This document shows, one piece after another, positions 1-6,133 of a stretch of 6,134 nt of DNA. The stretch is taken from the NCBI GenBank assembly GCA_019313025.1, contig JAFDCA010000094.1, positions 1 through 6,134 of the forward strand. The letters run 5' to 3'. A program made the translations under genes and the position numbers. Within the stretch, counting starts at the first letter, position 1, and each line of letters starts with the position of its first letter. The DNA is from Deltaproteobacteria bacterium (GTDB taxonomy: Bacteria; Desulfobacterota; Desulfobacteria; Desulfobacterales; UBA11574). The notes under the pieces are model-generated. The model was not told the DNA's origin. It made no database searches and saw only the letters and a list, made by a program, of their open reading frames with translations.

Positions 1-743
1 CCAGCAGCAGGATTCTCAATGACAACAGAATCTTCTGCTTCAATGTAAAAATCGTCATACCAGGGGATCACGCCGAAAACTTTTTTTCCTGTTTTTTCTT
101 CTATCCAGCGTACACCGTCCTCAAAAAGGTTGATGTCACCTCGAAAGCGGTTAATGATAAATCCTTTAATCATATGTTGCTGTTTGTTTGATAGGCATGC
201 CAGTGTTCCTATGATCTGGGCAAATACTCCGCCGCGATGGATGTCTGAAACTAAAATCACCGGTGCATCCGCGTATTCGGCCATGCGAAAATTAACAATA
301 TCGCCGGCCATGAGATTCACTTCAGCGCAAGATCCAGCCCCTTCAATAACAATGATATCATAGATATTGCGCAAACGGTTAAGTGCGTCACAAGCTTTTG
401 AAAACAACACGTTATTTTGGCTGTAATTTTCACCGGTCTCAATGTTGGTCACAACCTCTCCGAAAAGCACGACCTGCGAACCCATGCCAATTGTGGGTTT
501 TAGGAGAATCGGATTCATATCCACATGGGGTGAAATTTTGGCGGCATCGGCCTGAACCATCTGGGCACGCCCCATTTCAAGCCCTTCAGGGGTGACGCCG
601 GAATTGTTGGACATGTTTTGGGCTTTAAACGGCGCAACACGGAGCCCTCTGTTCACTAAAATACGACACAGGGCTGTTGTTACGATACTCTTTCCAACTT
701 CAGACCCTGTTCCCAAGATCGCTATAGACGGTGCTTTTTTCAT
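1..743 (-). CDS. cobQ: Cobyric acid synthase (adenosylcobyrinate a,c-diamide amidotransferase), N-terminal half, cut by window edge
   Basis: This enzyme (CobQ in the aerobic pathway, CbiP in the anaerobic one) amidates cobyrinic acid a,c-diamide at four side chains, using glutamine and ATP, to give cobyric acid in the cytoplasm. Reading minus from the ATG at 743-741, the frame is open for 247 codons to the edge. It starts MKKAPSIAILGTGSEVGKS, where residues 11-19 (GTGSEVGKS) are the variant P-loop of the BioD/CobQ ATPase family. Next come the family hallmarks APFKAQNMSNNS, a GRAQMVQADAA segment, VDMNPILLKP and GSQVV, then IIVIEGAGSCAEVNL and the DIHRGGVFA motif. Family members are about 490-510 residues, so the C-terminal glutamine amidotransferase domain lies outside the window. 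The start is nine nucleotides after the tonB stop and has only a weak ribosome binding site, so translation is probably coupled to tonB. The context does not separate cobQ from cbiP naming. Confidence 0.95.
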   Translation of the reverse strand, partial: MKKAPSIAILGTGSEVGKSIVTTALCRILVNRGLRVAPFKAQNMSNNSGVTPEGLEMGRAQMVQADAAKISPHVDMNPILLKPTIGMGSQVVLFGEVVTNIETGENYSQNNVLFSKACDALNRLRNIYDIIVIEGAGSCAEVNLMAGDIVNFRMAEYADAPVILVSDIHRGGVFAQIIGTLACLSNKQQHMIKGFIINRFRGDINLFEDGVRWIEEKTGKKVFGVIPWYDDFYIEAEDSVVIENPAA

Positions 744-752
744 AGAGAATTC

Positions 753-1457
753 TTATTTTAATTCAAATCGTATGGGCACCCTGACCCACATGTCCACTTT
801 TTCATCTCCGATCATGCCGGGCTCGAATAACCAGTATTTTACCGAGGATATTGCCGCCTTGTCCAAAAGTAGATAGCCGCTCGATCTAAAGATTTTCAAA
901 TCATGCACTTTACCGTCTTTGTTGACCAAAACATCCAGCAGGACGTTACCCTCATATCCTCTGATTCTGGCTATTCTGGGATATTTGGGTGAAGGATTTG
1001 ATCGGTATATGGGCCTGGCTTTATGGATCGTTTTAAGCGGTGAAGTCGTTGCGGCCTCTTGTTTGGCTGCGTTTAAAAGGGTTTGTGATGCAGTTTGCTC
1101 GGAATTGAAGTGGGATTCAGTTTTTTCAGCGGTTTTTTCCGGGATTATATTTGGAGCCTCTTTTTCTTTTGATTGAACCGGAATCTGAACCTTTTTTTTA
1201 GGTGGCGCTTTTACAATGCGCGTGTGTTTGGGTTTCTTTTTCTTTTTTTTAACAACAGTCGGTTTTTTAAAAACCGGTGTTGGTTTCTCAAGAGAAGGTT
1301 TAGGTGTCCCGTTAATAGGTATTGACGTCAAGGTCATATTCAAAACTCGGGGTTTGGGACGATTCATAGATATTCTTCCAGGAAATTTGAAGGTAACTCC
1401 TAGAAAAAGTCCGTGTATTCCAAGTGCGAGTATTCCGGCTGTCAGTATCTGCTTCAT
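753..1457 (-). CDS. tonB: TonB family energy-transducing protein
   Basis: TonB spans the periplasm and passes proton-motive-force energy from ExbB-ExbD to outer-membrane receptors. The 234-residue protein has the standard three parts. An N-terminal membrane anchor lies at about residues 4-24. It keeps the histidine of the transmembrane motif (H15, in GIHG), but the serine four residues earlier in E. coli TonB is alanine (A11). A Pro/Lys-rich linker covers about 50-95, including a run of six lysines at 70-75. The C-terminal TonB domain covers about 150-234, with YPRIAR, GYEGNVLLDVLV, DGKV, the SSG..LLDKAA motif and W209/F211. The ATG overlaps the exbD stop as ATGA, indicating translational coupling. 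The receptor encoded upstream is the obvious partner, although this TonB could also serve others. Confidence 0.95.
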   Translation of the reverse strand: MKQILTAGILALGIHGLFLGVTFKFPGRISMNRPKPRVLNMTLTSIPINGTPKPSLEKPTPVFKKPTVVKKKKKKPKHTRIVKAPPKKKVQIPVQSKEKEAPNIIPEKTAEKTESHFNSEQTASQTLLNAAKQEAATTSPLKTIHKARPIYRSNPSPKYPRIARIRGYEGNVLLDVLVNKDGKVHDLKIFRSSGYLLLDKAAISSVKYWLFEPGMIGDEKVDMWVRVPIRFELK

Positions 1458-1864
1458 TGGTGTTGCTCAATTTCTGCCTGGAGTGAAATTCGATGAACAC
1501 CCGCAATTTTGATCTGATCCAAAACCTGGAAAAGATTCTGGTACGAAAGACTGCGGTCGGCAAAAAGTAGGATCCCGACGTCTCTATCGGTTTCAGTCTT
1601 TGTTTTTAAAAACGATGCGAGATCATTGAGATCGATCTGTTCCTTGTCAACATATATGGTTCCGTCTGATTTTACGGTAACGGAAACAATAAGTTCTTTA
1701 TCGATTTTTGCAGAAACGGATGTTGGAAGCAAAACCGGAAGTCCTCGATGAACCGCCATGGAAAGCATTGCGTAGATAAAAAACACAAGGAGAAGAAAAA
1801 CGATATCGATCAGAGGGAGCATTTCGATTCGTACTTTTTTGCTCGTCTGAAAGTTAAGTTTCAT
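1454..1864 (-). CDS. exbD: ExbD/TolR family biopolymer transport protein
   Basis: ExbD is the single-pass subunit that, inside an ExbB pentamer, forms the proton-driven motor for TonB. The 136 residues match the usual length (E. coli ExbD is 141). A short cytoplasmic N-terminus is followed by the transmembrane helix at about 13-34, with MLPLIDIVFLLLVFF. D20 sits at the position of the essential protonatable aspartate (D25 in E. coli ExbD). The remainder is the periplasmic domain, with a recognisable VTVKSDGTIYVDKEQI strand region. The start is two nucleotides after the exbB stop and has an AAGGA ribosome binding site. The end overlaps tonB by four nucleotides. TolR is the alternative family name, but tonB directly downstream and the absence of tolA, tolB and pal favour ExbD. 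Confidence 0.95.
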   Translation of the reverse strand: MKLNFQTSKKVRIEMLPLIDIVFLLLVFFIYAMLSMAVHRGLPVLLPTSVSAKIDKELIVSVTVKSDGTIYVDKEQIDLNDLASFLKTKTETDRDVGILLFADRSLSYQNLFQVLDQIKIAGVHRISLQAEIEQHQ

Positions 1865-1866
1865 TA

Positions 1867-2493
1867 TTAATTTCCTTTATGTTCGCCGGTGTTGTTGACC
1901 AGTTTTTCATAAACGATCTCAAGACTGGTGGCATATTTTTCAATATCAAGTGCGGCTTTTTCGATCCGAGAATTGAAAAAATTATACGGAAAGACAGATA
2001 GAATTGCAATCCCCAGCCCTGTTGCAGTGGTGATCAATGCCTGTGCAATTCCGGCAGTAACCGCATGTGGATGCTCAATACCTGTTGCGCCAATCACTTC
2101 AAAAGAAAGAATAATTCCGATGACAGTGCCGAATATACCCAGCAAAGGCGCTACCGTAATCATGGTGTCCATCACCGCCATATATTTTTGCATCCGTTTG
2201 ATTTCTTCAGCTGCCGCAGATTCCATGGCTTTGGCCATGGAAAAATCTCGATGAAGAATTCCGGTAATAAGTATTTTGATAATATAATCCTTAGAGCCTT
2301 GAGTTTTTATTCTTATGGATTCCCAGTTTCCGGTTCGGCATAGATCTAAAACTTCGTCAAGCAGCTTTTTGTTTCTGTTTTTATCCACACCGATCCAGAA
2401 AAAACATCTTTCGATAATTACGGTCATTACGATGATGGAACAGGCCAACAAAGGATACATGACCGGTCCGCCGCTGATAAATAGGTCCAACAT
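1867..2493 (-). CDS. exbB: ExbB, MotA/TolQ/ExbB proton channel family protein
   Basis: ExbB is the inner-membrane channel subunit of the TonB motor. The 208-residue protein has three predicted membrane helices, at about 10-33, 112-135 and 145-170. The family signature appears as TVAPLLGIFGTVIGIILSFE around residues 113-132 and as GIAQALITTATGLGIAI around 148-164. Helix 1 ends with the IIERCFFW segment, and a cytoplasmic region lies between helices 1 and 2. The start is well supported: AGGAG lies 5 nt upstream of the ATG. It is the first gene of a tight exbB-exbD-tonB-cobQ cluster, 203 nt after the receptor stop. Whether it has its own promoter or is read through from the receptor is not clear. 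TolQ is the main alternative and is disfavoured by the neighbours. Confidence 0.96.
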   Translation of the reverse strand: MLDLFISGGPVMYPLLACSIIVMTVIIERCFFWIGVDKNRNKKLLDEVLDLCRTGNWESIRIKTQGSKDYIIKILITGILHRDFSMAKAMESAAAEEIKRMQKYMAVMDTMITVAPLLGIFGTVIGIILSFEVIGATGIEHPHAVTAGIAQALITTATGLGIAILSVFPYNFFNSRIEKAALDIEKYATSLEIVYEKLVNNTGEHKGN

Positions 2494-2567
2494 AAGGTCT
2501 CCTGTTGATGATTGAGCAATACCTTTGGTCGTGAGTTCATAAACATCCCATATATAAAAAAAATAAT

Positions 2568-2692
2568 AAACTCAAGTTTTGCACCCCAATATCGCAAAAA
2601 AGGCTTTTATGCCGTAGGCTAAAAGAAGTTTTTTCTTAGACGGCATTATTTAATGGGTGTTGCTGACAACTGAAGGTGCGAAACTTGGGTTA
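2568..2692. repeat. Inverted-repeat-bounded intergenic element (MITE- or REP-like)
   Basis: The 203-bp gap between the receptor and exbB holds a segment bounded by an imperfect inverted repeat. The left arm, 2568-2585, and the right arm, 2675-2692, match at 15 of 18 positions when one is reverse-complemented. The core is CAAGTTTTGCACC against CAAGTTTCGCACC, 12 of 13. A second stem lies inside (2609-2615 with 2640-2646, ATGCCGT/ACGGCAT). The single strand could therefore fold into a long interrupted hairpin. There is no ORF of note inside, and I see no clean target-site duplication. Nested dyads bounded by near-terminal repeats suggest a small non-autonomous or REP-like repeat, but copies elsewhere in the genome cannot be seen from here. 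Confidence 0.5.
2596..2646 (-). terminator. Possible weak intrinsic terminator or attenuator after the receptor gene
   Basis: Reading minus, a 7-bp stem (ATGCCGT at 2646-2640 with ACGGCAT at 2615-2609) encloses a partly self-complementary interior. After the stem come AAAAGCC and then six T residues (2601-2596). The T tract is seven bases from the outer stem and the stem is only moderately GC-rich, so it is not a textbook terminator. It may reduce rather than block read-through from the receptor gene into exbB. Confidence 0.35.
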
Positions 2693-2696
2693 AGAA

Positions 2697-4691
2697 TTAA
2701 AAACCAGCCGAAATTCCGGCAAGAAAGTTGATTTTAGGTGATGGAAAAAATCCGGGTTCGGTGATCGGGAAAGTACTAATGCCACCATATTCCGAATATT
2801 CTTCATCCGTGATGTTATTGATGTTCATAAATGCCGTGAACTGTTTCCATCGATACTTTAGTTTCGCATTGACAATCAAATAATCTTCCTGATCCTCGAA
2901 ATTATTTGTAAAGTCGCTGATAAACGGTCGTTCTCCGACATAGACGCCGTCAACGGTGAGTGAAAAACCTCTGCCAAGGGTAAAAAGACCGCTGAGAGCG
3001 GCTTTGTGGTTCGGAACGTTCGGAACATTGTTGTTTTCAAATTGTCCGTTCGTAAAGGTTGCGTCGGTATAGGTATAGTTTCCACTTAATGTTATTTTTT
3101 CAAAAGCTTTGGTTAACGATATCTCAACACCATCTCGGCGCGTTTTGCCGTCATAATTTTCATTGGCAAAAGCTGTTGGATTATAAAAAAGCTCGTTTTT
3201 TGTATCCATGCGAAAGAAATTCATATCGGCGTACAATGTTGGTGAAAAATTGTGACGAATTCCAATTTCATAATTGTCGGAAGTTTGAGGAATGAGAGTT
3301 GTATCAATGGTATTCGTAAAGAAGTTGAAAAGTTCGTCCAGAACCGGATATCTGAAACTGCGGGCAAAGCTGATATATATCGAAGATTTTTCATAGAAAT
3401 TGTAATTGACACCTGCTGTAAAAAGATCTTCGCTCATTGTTTTTTTGTCCGGAGTGCTCGGTTTGAACCTGAATTCCGCCCGGTCGTACCGGTATCCGCC
3501 GGATATCGCAAAATTCTTCCAAGGCCTGATCTCGTCATGGATATAATAACCGTAATTCTTCTTTTTGAGTTCGAATATTCCTGTGGATGGCGTCCCGAAG
3601 AATATAGAACTGTTGGTGATATCTTCGACCACATCCGTAAAATCGAAACCGATGATCAGGCGATTGTCAACTCCCGCTAAAGTTTCTTTGAAGATAATTT
3701 GCGGGGATACGGCGATGGTGTTAATATCGGTGTCTCCTTCAAAGCTTCCTGCATCAAAGGATGCGAAAGATAAGAAGTTTCTTTTTCTGAAAGAGACATC
3801 CATCTTAAATTTACTGTCGCTCAAGAAATAGATTTCAGGTCCGCCTTTGACATAATAATCTTCAACATCGGCAAAGTCATCAGGTTGAAGCGAATCTGTT
3901 CTTGATGCGCCGGCGGCAAATTCGCTGGCCTTGATGGCTCCCGGAAGTCCGGTGCTGTCTTTATGAAAGCCGCCGCTTAAGTTCCATTTCAAAAAATCGT
4001 TTTGATAAAAACCCAAATTTAGACCCAGATCTTTGGCTTCGGTGTCGCTGTTATCCCTGTATCCATCTGATGTCAAATAACTGCCCGATAAGGCATAAGA
4101 CAACTTGTTTTTAGTGCCACTGACGTAAGCACTTCCTTTAAATGTATCGTAGCTTCCACCGTTTATTTCGGCGCCTGCATGAAATGCTTCTCCTTCTTTG
4201 GTGATAATATTGATCACACCGCCGGCGGCATTATCTCCGTAAAGAACACTGCCCCTTCCACCCCTGATAATTTCAATTTTCTTGATCCTGTCAAGGGGAA
4301 TCAGGGCCCAATCAGAACCACTTAAATCTGCCTGATTAATCCGTCTTCCATCAACCAATACCAGCGTATTTAATGATGCGGTTTCACCAAAAGCTCGAAG
4401 GTCGACCGTATAGTTTCGCCGGTTTCCTGCGATATCATTAACATGGACACCTGCTTGCTTTCTTAAGAGGTCAGGAATGTCATATGCTGTGCTGTTGTTG
4501 ATATCCGTTTCGGTGACAACGGTAACATTTGCCGGTACGGACGATATTTGTTCTTCTTGCCTGGTAGCGGTTACAACCACTTCATCAAGTGTTGTCACTG
4601 TGGGTTCATTTGTTTTTTCATCTTGAGCCTGATTTATTCCCGGAAACATTAAAGCGATAAGAATAACTAAAATAACAACCCATCTTTTCAT
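2697..4691 (-). CDS. btuB: TonB-dependent outer-membrane receptor, BtuB-like (cobamide/corrinoid uptake)
   Basis: The 664-residue protein begins with a signal peptide (basic MKRW, hydrophobic to about residue 17, likely cleavage after A22). The TonB box region follows at about 35-44 (LDEVVVTATR). The plug domain covers about 50-168, with the motifs VLVDGRRIN and IEIIRGGRGSVLYGDNAAGG leading into VINIITKEG. The rest reads as alternating beta-strands of a 22-strand barrel, with NNITDEEY near the C-terminus and a terminal phenylalanine, as expected for assembly by the BAM machinery. E. coli BtuB is 614 residues. The ATG has a good AAGGAG site 7 nt upstream (4699-4704). Substrate assignment rests mainly on the cobalamin riboswitch in its leader and on the cbiR and cobQ neighbours; sequence alone would allow a siderophore receptor. 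The uptake target could be cobalamin, another cobamide or cobinamide. Confidence 0.92.
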   Translation of the reverse strand: MKRWVVILVILIALMFPGINQAQDEKTNEPTVTTLDEVVVTATRQEEQISSVPANVTVVTETDINNSTAYDIPDLLRKQAGVHVNDIAGNRRNYTVDLRAFGETASLNTLVLVDGRRINQADLSGSDWALIPLDRIKKIEIIRGGRGSVLYGDNAAGGVINIITKEGEAFHAGAEINGGSYDTFKGSAYVSGTKNKLSYALSGSYLTSDGYRDNSDTEAKDLGLNLGFYQNDFLKWNLSGGFHKDSTGLPGAIKASEFAAGASRTDSLQPDDFADVEDYYVKGGPEIYFLSDSKFKMDVSFRKRNFLSFASFDAGSFEGDTDINTIAVSPQIIFKETLAGVDNRLIIGFDFTDVVEDITNSSIFFGTPSTGIFELKKKNYGYYIHDEIRPWKNFAISGGYRYDRAEFRFKPSTPDKKTMSEDLFTAGVNYNFYEKSSIYISFARSFRYPVLDELFNFFTNTIDTTLIPQTSDNYEIGIRHNFSPTLYADMNFFRMDTKNELFYNPTAFANENYDGKTRRDGVEISLTKAFEKITLSGNYTYTDATFTNGQFENNNVPNVPNHKAALSGLFTLGRGFSLTVDGVYVGERPFISDFTNNFEDQEDYLIVNAKLKYRWKQFTAFMNINNITDEEYSEYGGISTFPITEPGFFPSPKINFLAGISAGF

Positions 4692-4733
4692 CTTATTTCT
4701 CCTTACCCAAATGGTGTTTTATTAGGGTCCGGC

Positions 4734-4774
4734 AAAAAAAAATCCCCGGACCGAAGGTTGATCGATCCGGGGAT
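4734..4774 (-). terminator. Intrinsic terminator of the riboswitch expression platform
   Basis: On the minus strand a perfect 9-bp GC-rich stem (ATCCCCGGA at 4774-4766 with TCCGGGGAT at 4750-4742) closes a 15-nt loop. It runs straight into nine T residues (4742-4734). It lies after the cobalamin aptamer and 42 nt before the receptor ATG. It is therefore placed to stop transcription of the receptor when B12 is bound, rather than to end an upstream gene. Confidence 0.88.
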
Positions 4775-4803
4775 GTCCCATTTTTATCCTCAAGATCTAA
4801 CGA

Positions 4804-4828
4804 GGCACCTTACATCCACGAAGGTTCC
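4804..4828 (-). promoter_or_regulatory. Small leader hairpin, candidate switching element between aptamer and terminator
   Basis: Reading minus, ACCTT (4825-4821) can pair with AAGGT (4811-4807). The stem extends past one A/G mismatch by GG/CC (4828-4827 with 4805-4804). An 8-base copy of part of this hairpin (CGAAGGTT on the plus strand at 4819-4826) recurs in the terminator loop at 4752-4759. AAGGT could therefore pair instead with ACCTT in the terminator loop. That would give the two alternative folds expected of an expression platform. The pairing is seen in the sequence; the switching role is inference. Confidence 0.4.
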
Positions 4829-4893
4829 GCGAAAACATTAAAAAACGCCCCTTTTTGATCAGTTTGCGCTTTTTAAAAGTCTCAATGCCTTTT

Positions 4894-5109
4894 GTTCAGA
4901 CAGGTCTTCTGACTTCCCCGCCCTTTTGGCGGCCTTCCCATCCGTATTCGAAAAGTGGCACACCATGGCCAAAAGGGTTCCTTTTTCTAAGCCAAACCAG
5001 GAAAAAGGTAAGGGTCACAGCGGCGGGCCCGTCCCCGATTTTAACGGGGTTCCCTATTAAGCTCACACCCGGAATATTAAAAAATACCGGGCGATACGAG
5101 CATCTGAAC
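4894..5109 (-). ncRNA. Cobalamin riboswitch aptamer (AdoCbl class)
   Basis: Reading minus, the conserved cobalamin aptamer core is present: an AATAGGGAA element, a short CCCCG/CGGGG hairpin (5049-5045 with 5037-5033), ACGGGCCCGCCGCTGTGACC, then a B12 box of the form TGCCACT followed downstream by TGGGAAGGC, and the closing GTCAGAAGACCTG. A perfect 7-bp closing stem P1 joins GTTCAGA (5109-5103) to TCTGAAC (4900-4894). Inner stems include a perfect 8-bp pair (5008-5001 with 4987-4980) and a perfect 10-bp pair flanking the B12 box (4977-4968 with 4930-4921). It sits in the 5' leader of the receptor gene, ahead of a terminator, so corrinoid binding most likely switches the receptor off by premature termination. 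Confidence 0.95.
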
Positions 5110-5120
5110 TATTCTCCAGT

Positions 5121-5150
5121 TTCATAAAGGAAAAGTGAAATGAAAGTCAA
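5121..5150 (-). promoter_or_regulatory. Sigma70-like promoter for the riboswitch-receptor transcript
   Basis: Reading minus, TTGACT (5150-5145) and TATGAA (5126-5121) are separated by 18 nt; TTATGA at 17 nt is an equal alternative. The expected start near 5114 lies a few bases ahead of the first base of the riboswitch P1 stem (5109). That agreement between two independently found elements is the best support. It would give a leader of about 420 nt. Confidence 0.6.
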
Positions 5151-5173
5151 GTAAAAACATAAAAAATATGAAT

Positions 5174-5977
5174 TTAAACGTTGTGTCTCTTCCAGACGAA
5201 TTCAAGATATTTCAATGAGGCGTTTAAATGATCATAGGAAAAGACCTCTATCGACACAATGCCTATAAATTGTTTTAACATTTCAAGTATGGTGCTTAAA
5301 TTCGGTTTTGACAAAAGATCCAACGCTTGATGGTCTTGATGTTCGTTGGCACCGTGGAGATGGATAATTGAAGTTCTGTTTTTATACCTTTCAATGACAT
5401 CTTTCATCTCCAAGCCATAATAAATTAAATGGCCTACATCCATGCATACGGAAAGATTAAAATCGGTCAGAATTTCTTCCACCCATTCAAGCGGATAATT
5501 CAAGGTTTCGATTGAAATCTTTTTACTGTTGATCCCTGATGATATCAATTTATGTATGTTGCCGTATGTGTGGTTTTGCCAGGATTTTACCGTTTCGGTT
5601 TCCATGTCGGTCTCATCGTATGCAAGATGAAGCGTGAAGGTGGACGGGGAAAGAGGCGCTGTAAGATCTATAATTTGTTTTATGGTTTCTATGGCAAAAT
5701 GTCGGTTTGTTTTATCCCGCGTGGTCAAGGATATATCAAGGGGGAGGTGAATATTAAAAGAAAGATCGTATTCATTTGCTAACGAGAAGAGTTCCTTTAT
5801 GTCATTTTTTGACGGCAGGCTGTTGGGAGTACTTTCAAACAAAATCAGCTCGATTTCATCAAGATACGGGGCAAGCATATTCACATTCCGGACATAGTTG
5901 TCCGGATAAATAAATGATGTGGTACCGATTTTAAATGGAAACATCCCTTTGTATGATTTTGGCAGTGCAGGGTACAT
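5174..5977 (-). CDS. cbiR: CbiR-type cobamide-remodelling hydrolase (AP endonuclease 2-like TIM barrel)
   Basis: CbiR, described in Akkermansia muciniphila, hydrolyses the nucleotide loop of cobamides, giving a cobinamide-type intermediate that can be rebuilt with another lower ligand. The 267 residues form a xylose isomerase/AP endonuclease-like barrel. Near the N-terminus is FKIGTTSFIYPDNYVRNV followed by LDEIELILFES, which I recall as characteristic of this family. Likely metal or catalytic residues at strand ends are H77 (NIHLPL), H117 (TLHLA), E157 (SIETLN), D180 and H183 (CMDVGH), H206 and H208 (IIHLHGANEHQDH), and E244 (IEVFS). No signal peptide is evident, so it should be cytoplasmic. 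A riboswitch-controlled corrinoid receptor next door strongly supports the B12 role over a generic sugar isomerase or endonuclease IV. The start is uncertain: the first ATG lacks a ribosome binding site, and Met12 (ATG 5944-5942) is an alternative just before the first strand. Confidence 0.85.
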   Translation of the reverse strand: MYPALPKSYKGMFPFKIGTTSFIYPDNYVRNVNMLAPYLDEIELILFESTPNSLPSKNDIKELFSLANEYDLSFNIHLPLDISLTTRDKTNRHFAIETIKQIIDLTAPLSPSTFTLHLAYDETDMETETVKSWQNHTYGNIHKLISSGINSKKISIETLNYPLEWVEEILTDFNLSVCMDVGHLIYYGLEMKDVIERYKNRTSIIHLHGANEHQDHQALDLLSKPNLSTILEMLKQFIGIVSIEVFSYDHLNASLKYLEFVWKRHNV

Positions 5978-5995
5978 GGAAAAAATATAAGTGAG

Positions 5996-6133
5996 CTAAA
6001 GTGTAAAGTGATCTATAGCAGTTGCCAAAAATATGTTCCGATTGAATGAATAACGGTCACGATTTACCGTAAGCCGCCGGATGATTTCGTTGAGGTCGGG
6101 AAGCTGTCTGAGCAAATTAGAGCGCGTTAAAGA
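5996..6133 (-). CDS. Possible C-terminal tail of an unrecognised upstream gene
   Basis: One minus-strand frame is open from the window edge for 45 codons and ends at TAG (5998-5996), 18 nt before the first cbiR ATG. The peptide ends NRNIFLATAIDHFTL and contains LLRQLPDLNEIIRRL. I do not recognise it. A 45-codon open stretch occurs by chance fairly often, and the other two minus frames are not open to the edge, so this is a weak call. If real, cbiR would follow it closely and could be co-transcribed with it. Confidence 0.3.
   Translation of the reverse strand, partial: SLTRSNLLRQLPDLNEIIRRLTVNRDRYSFNRNIFLATAIDHFTL
6000..6028 (-). promoter_or_regulatory. Sigma70-like promoter upstream of cbiR
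   Basis: Reading minus, TTGGCA (6028-6023, five of six consensus bases) and TACACT (6005-6000, four of six) are spaced by exactly 17 nt. The start would fall near 5992, only about 15 nt ahead of the first cbiR ATG but about 48 nt ahead of the Met12 ATG. No riboswitch fits between this promoter and cbiR. Confidence 0.5.

Noticed and set aside
130..876. Three plus-strand open frames of 70-94 codons
   Set aside because: They lie opposite cobQ and the tonB end, whose minus-strand translation matches known families; the plus-strand products show no recognisable features.
2549..2575. Promoter for exbB with TTGAGT and TATATG
   Set aside because: The spacing is 15 nt and a 17-nt alternative has a poor -10, so I do not list it as a feature; T-rich sequence makes chance matches likely.
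2568..2692. Integron attC site
   Set aside because: The outer ends do not give the paired RYYYAAC and GTTRRRY core sites, and no integrase or cassette is nearby.
3059..3831. Plus-strand open frames of up to 142 codons inside the receptor gene
   Set aside because: They are antisense shadows of a full-length TonB-dependent receptor, with no ribosome binding sites or family motifs.
4734..4774. Ordinary terminator of cbiR
   Set aside because: It is 400 nt past the cbiR stop and downstream of the receptor's promoter and aptamer, so it belongs to the riboswitch platform.
4855..5127. A 90-codon plus-strand open frame
   Set aside because: It lies across the cobalamin riboswitch; the conserved aptamer core and stems on the minus strand explain the sequence.
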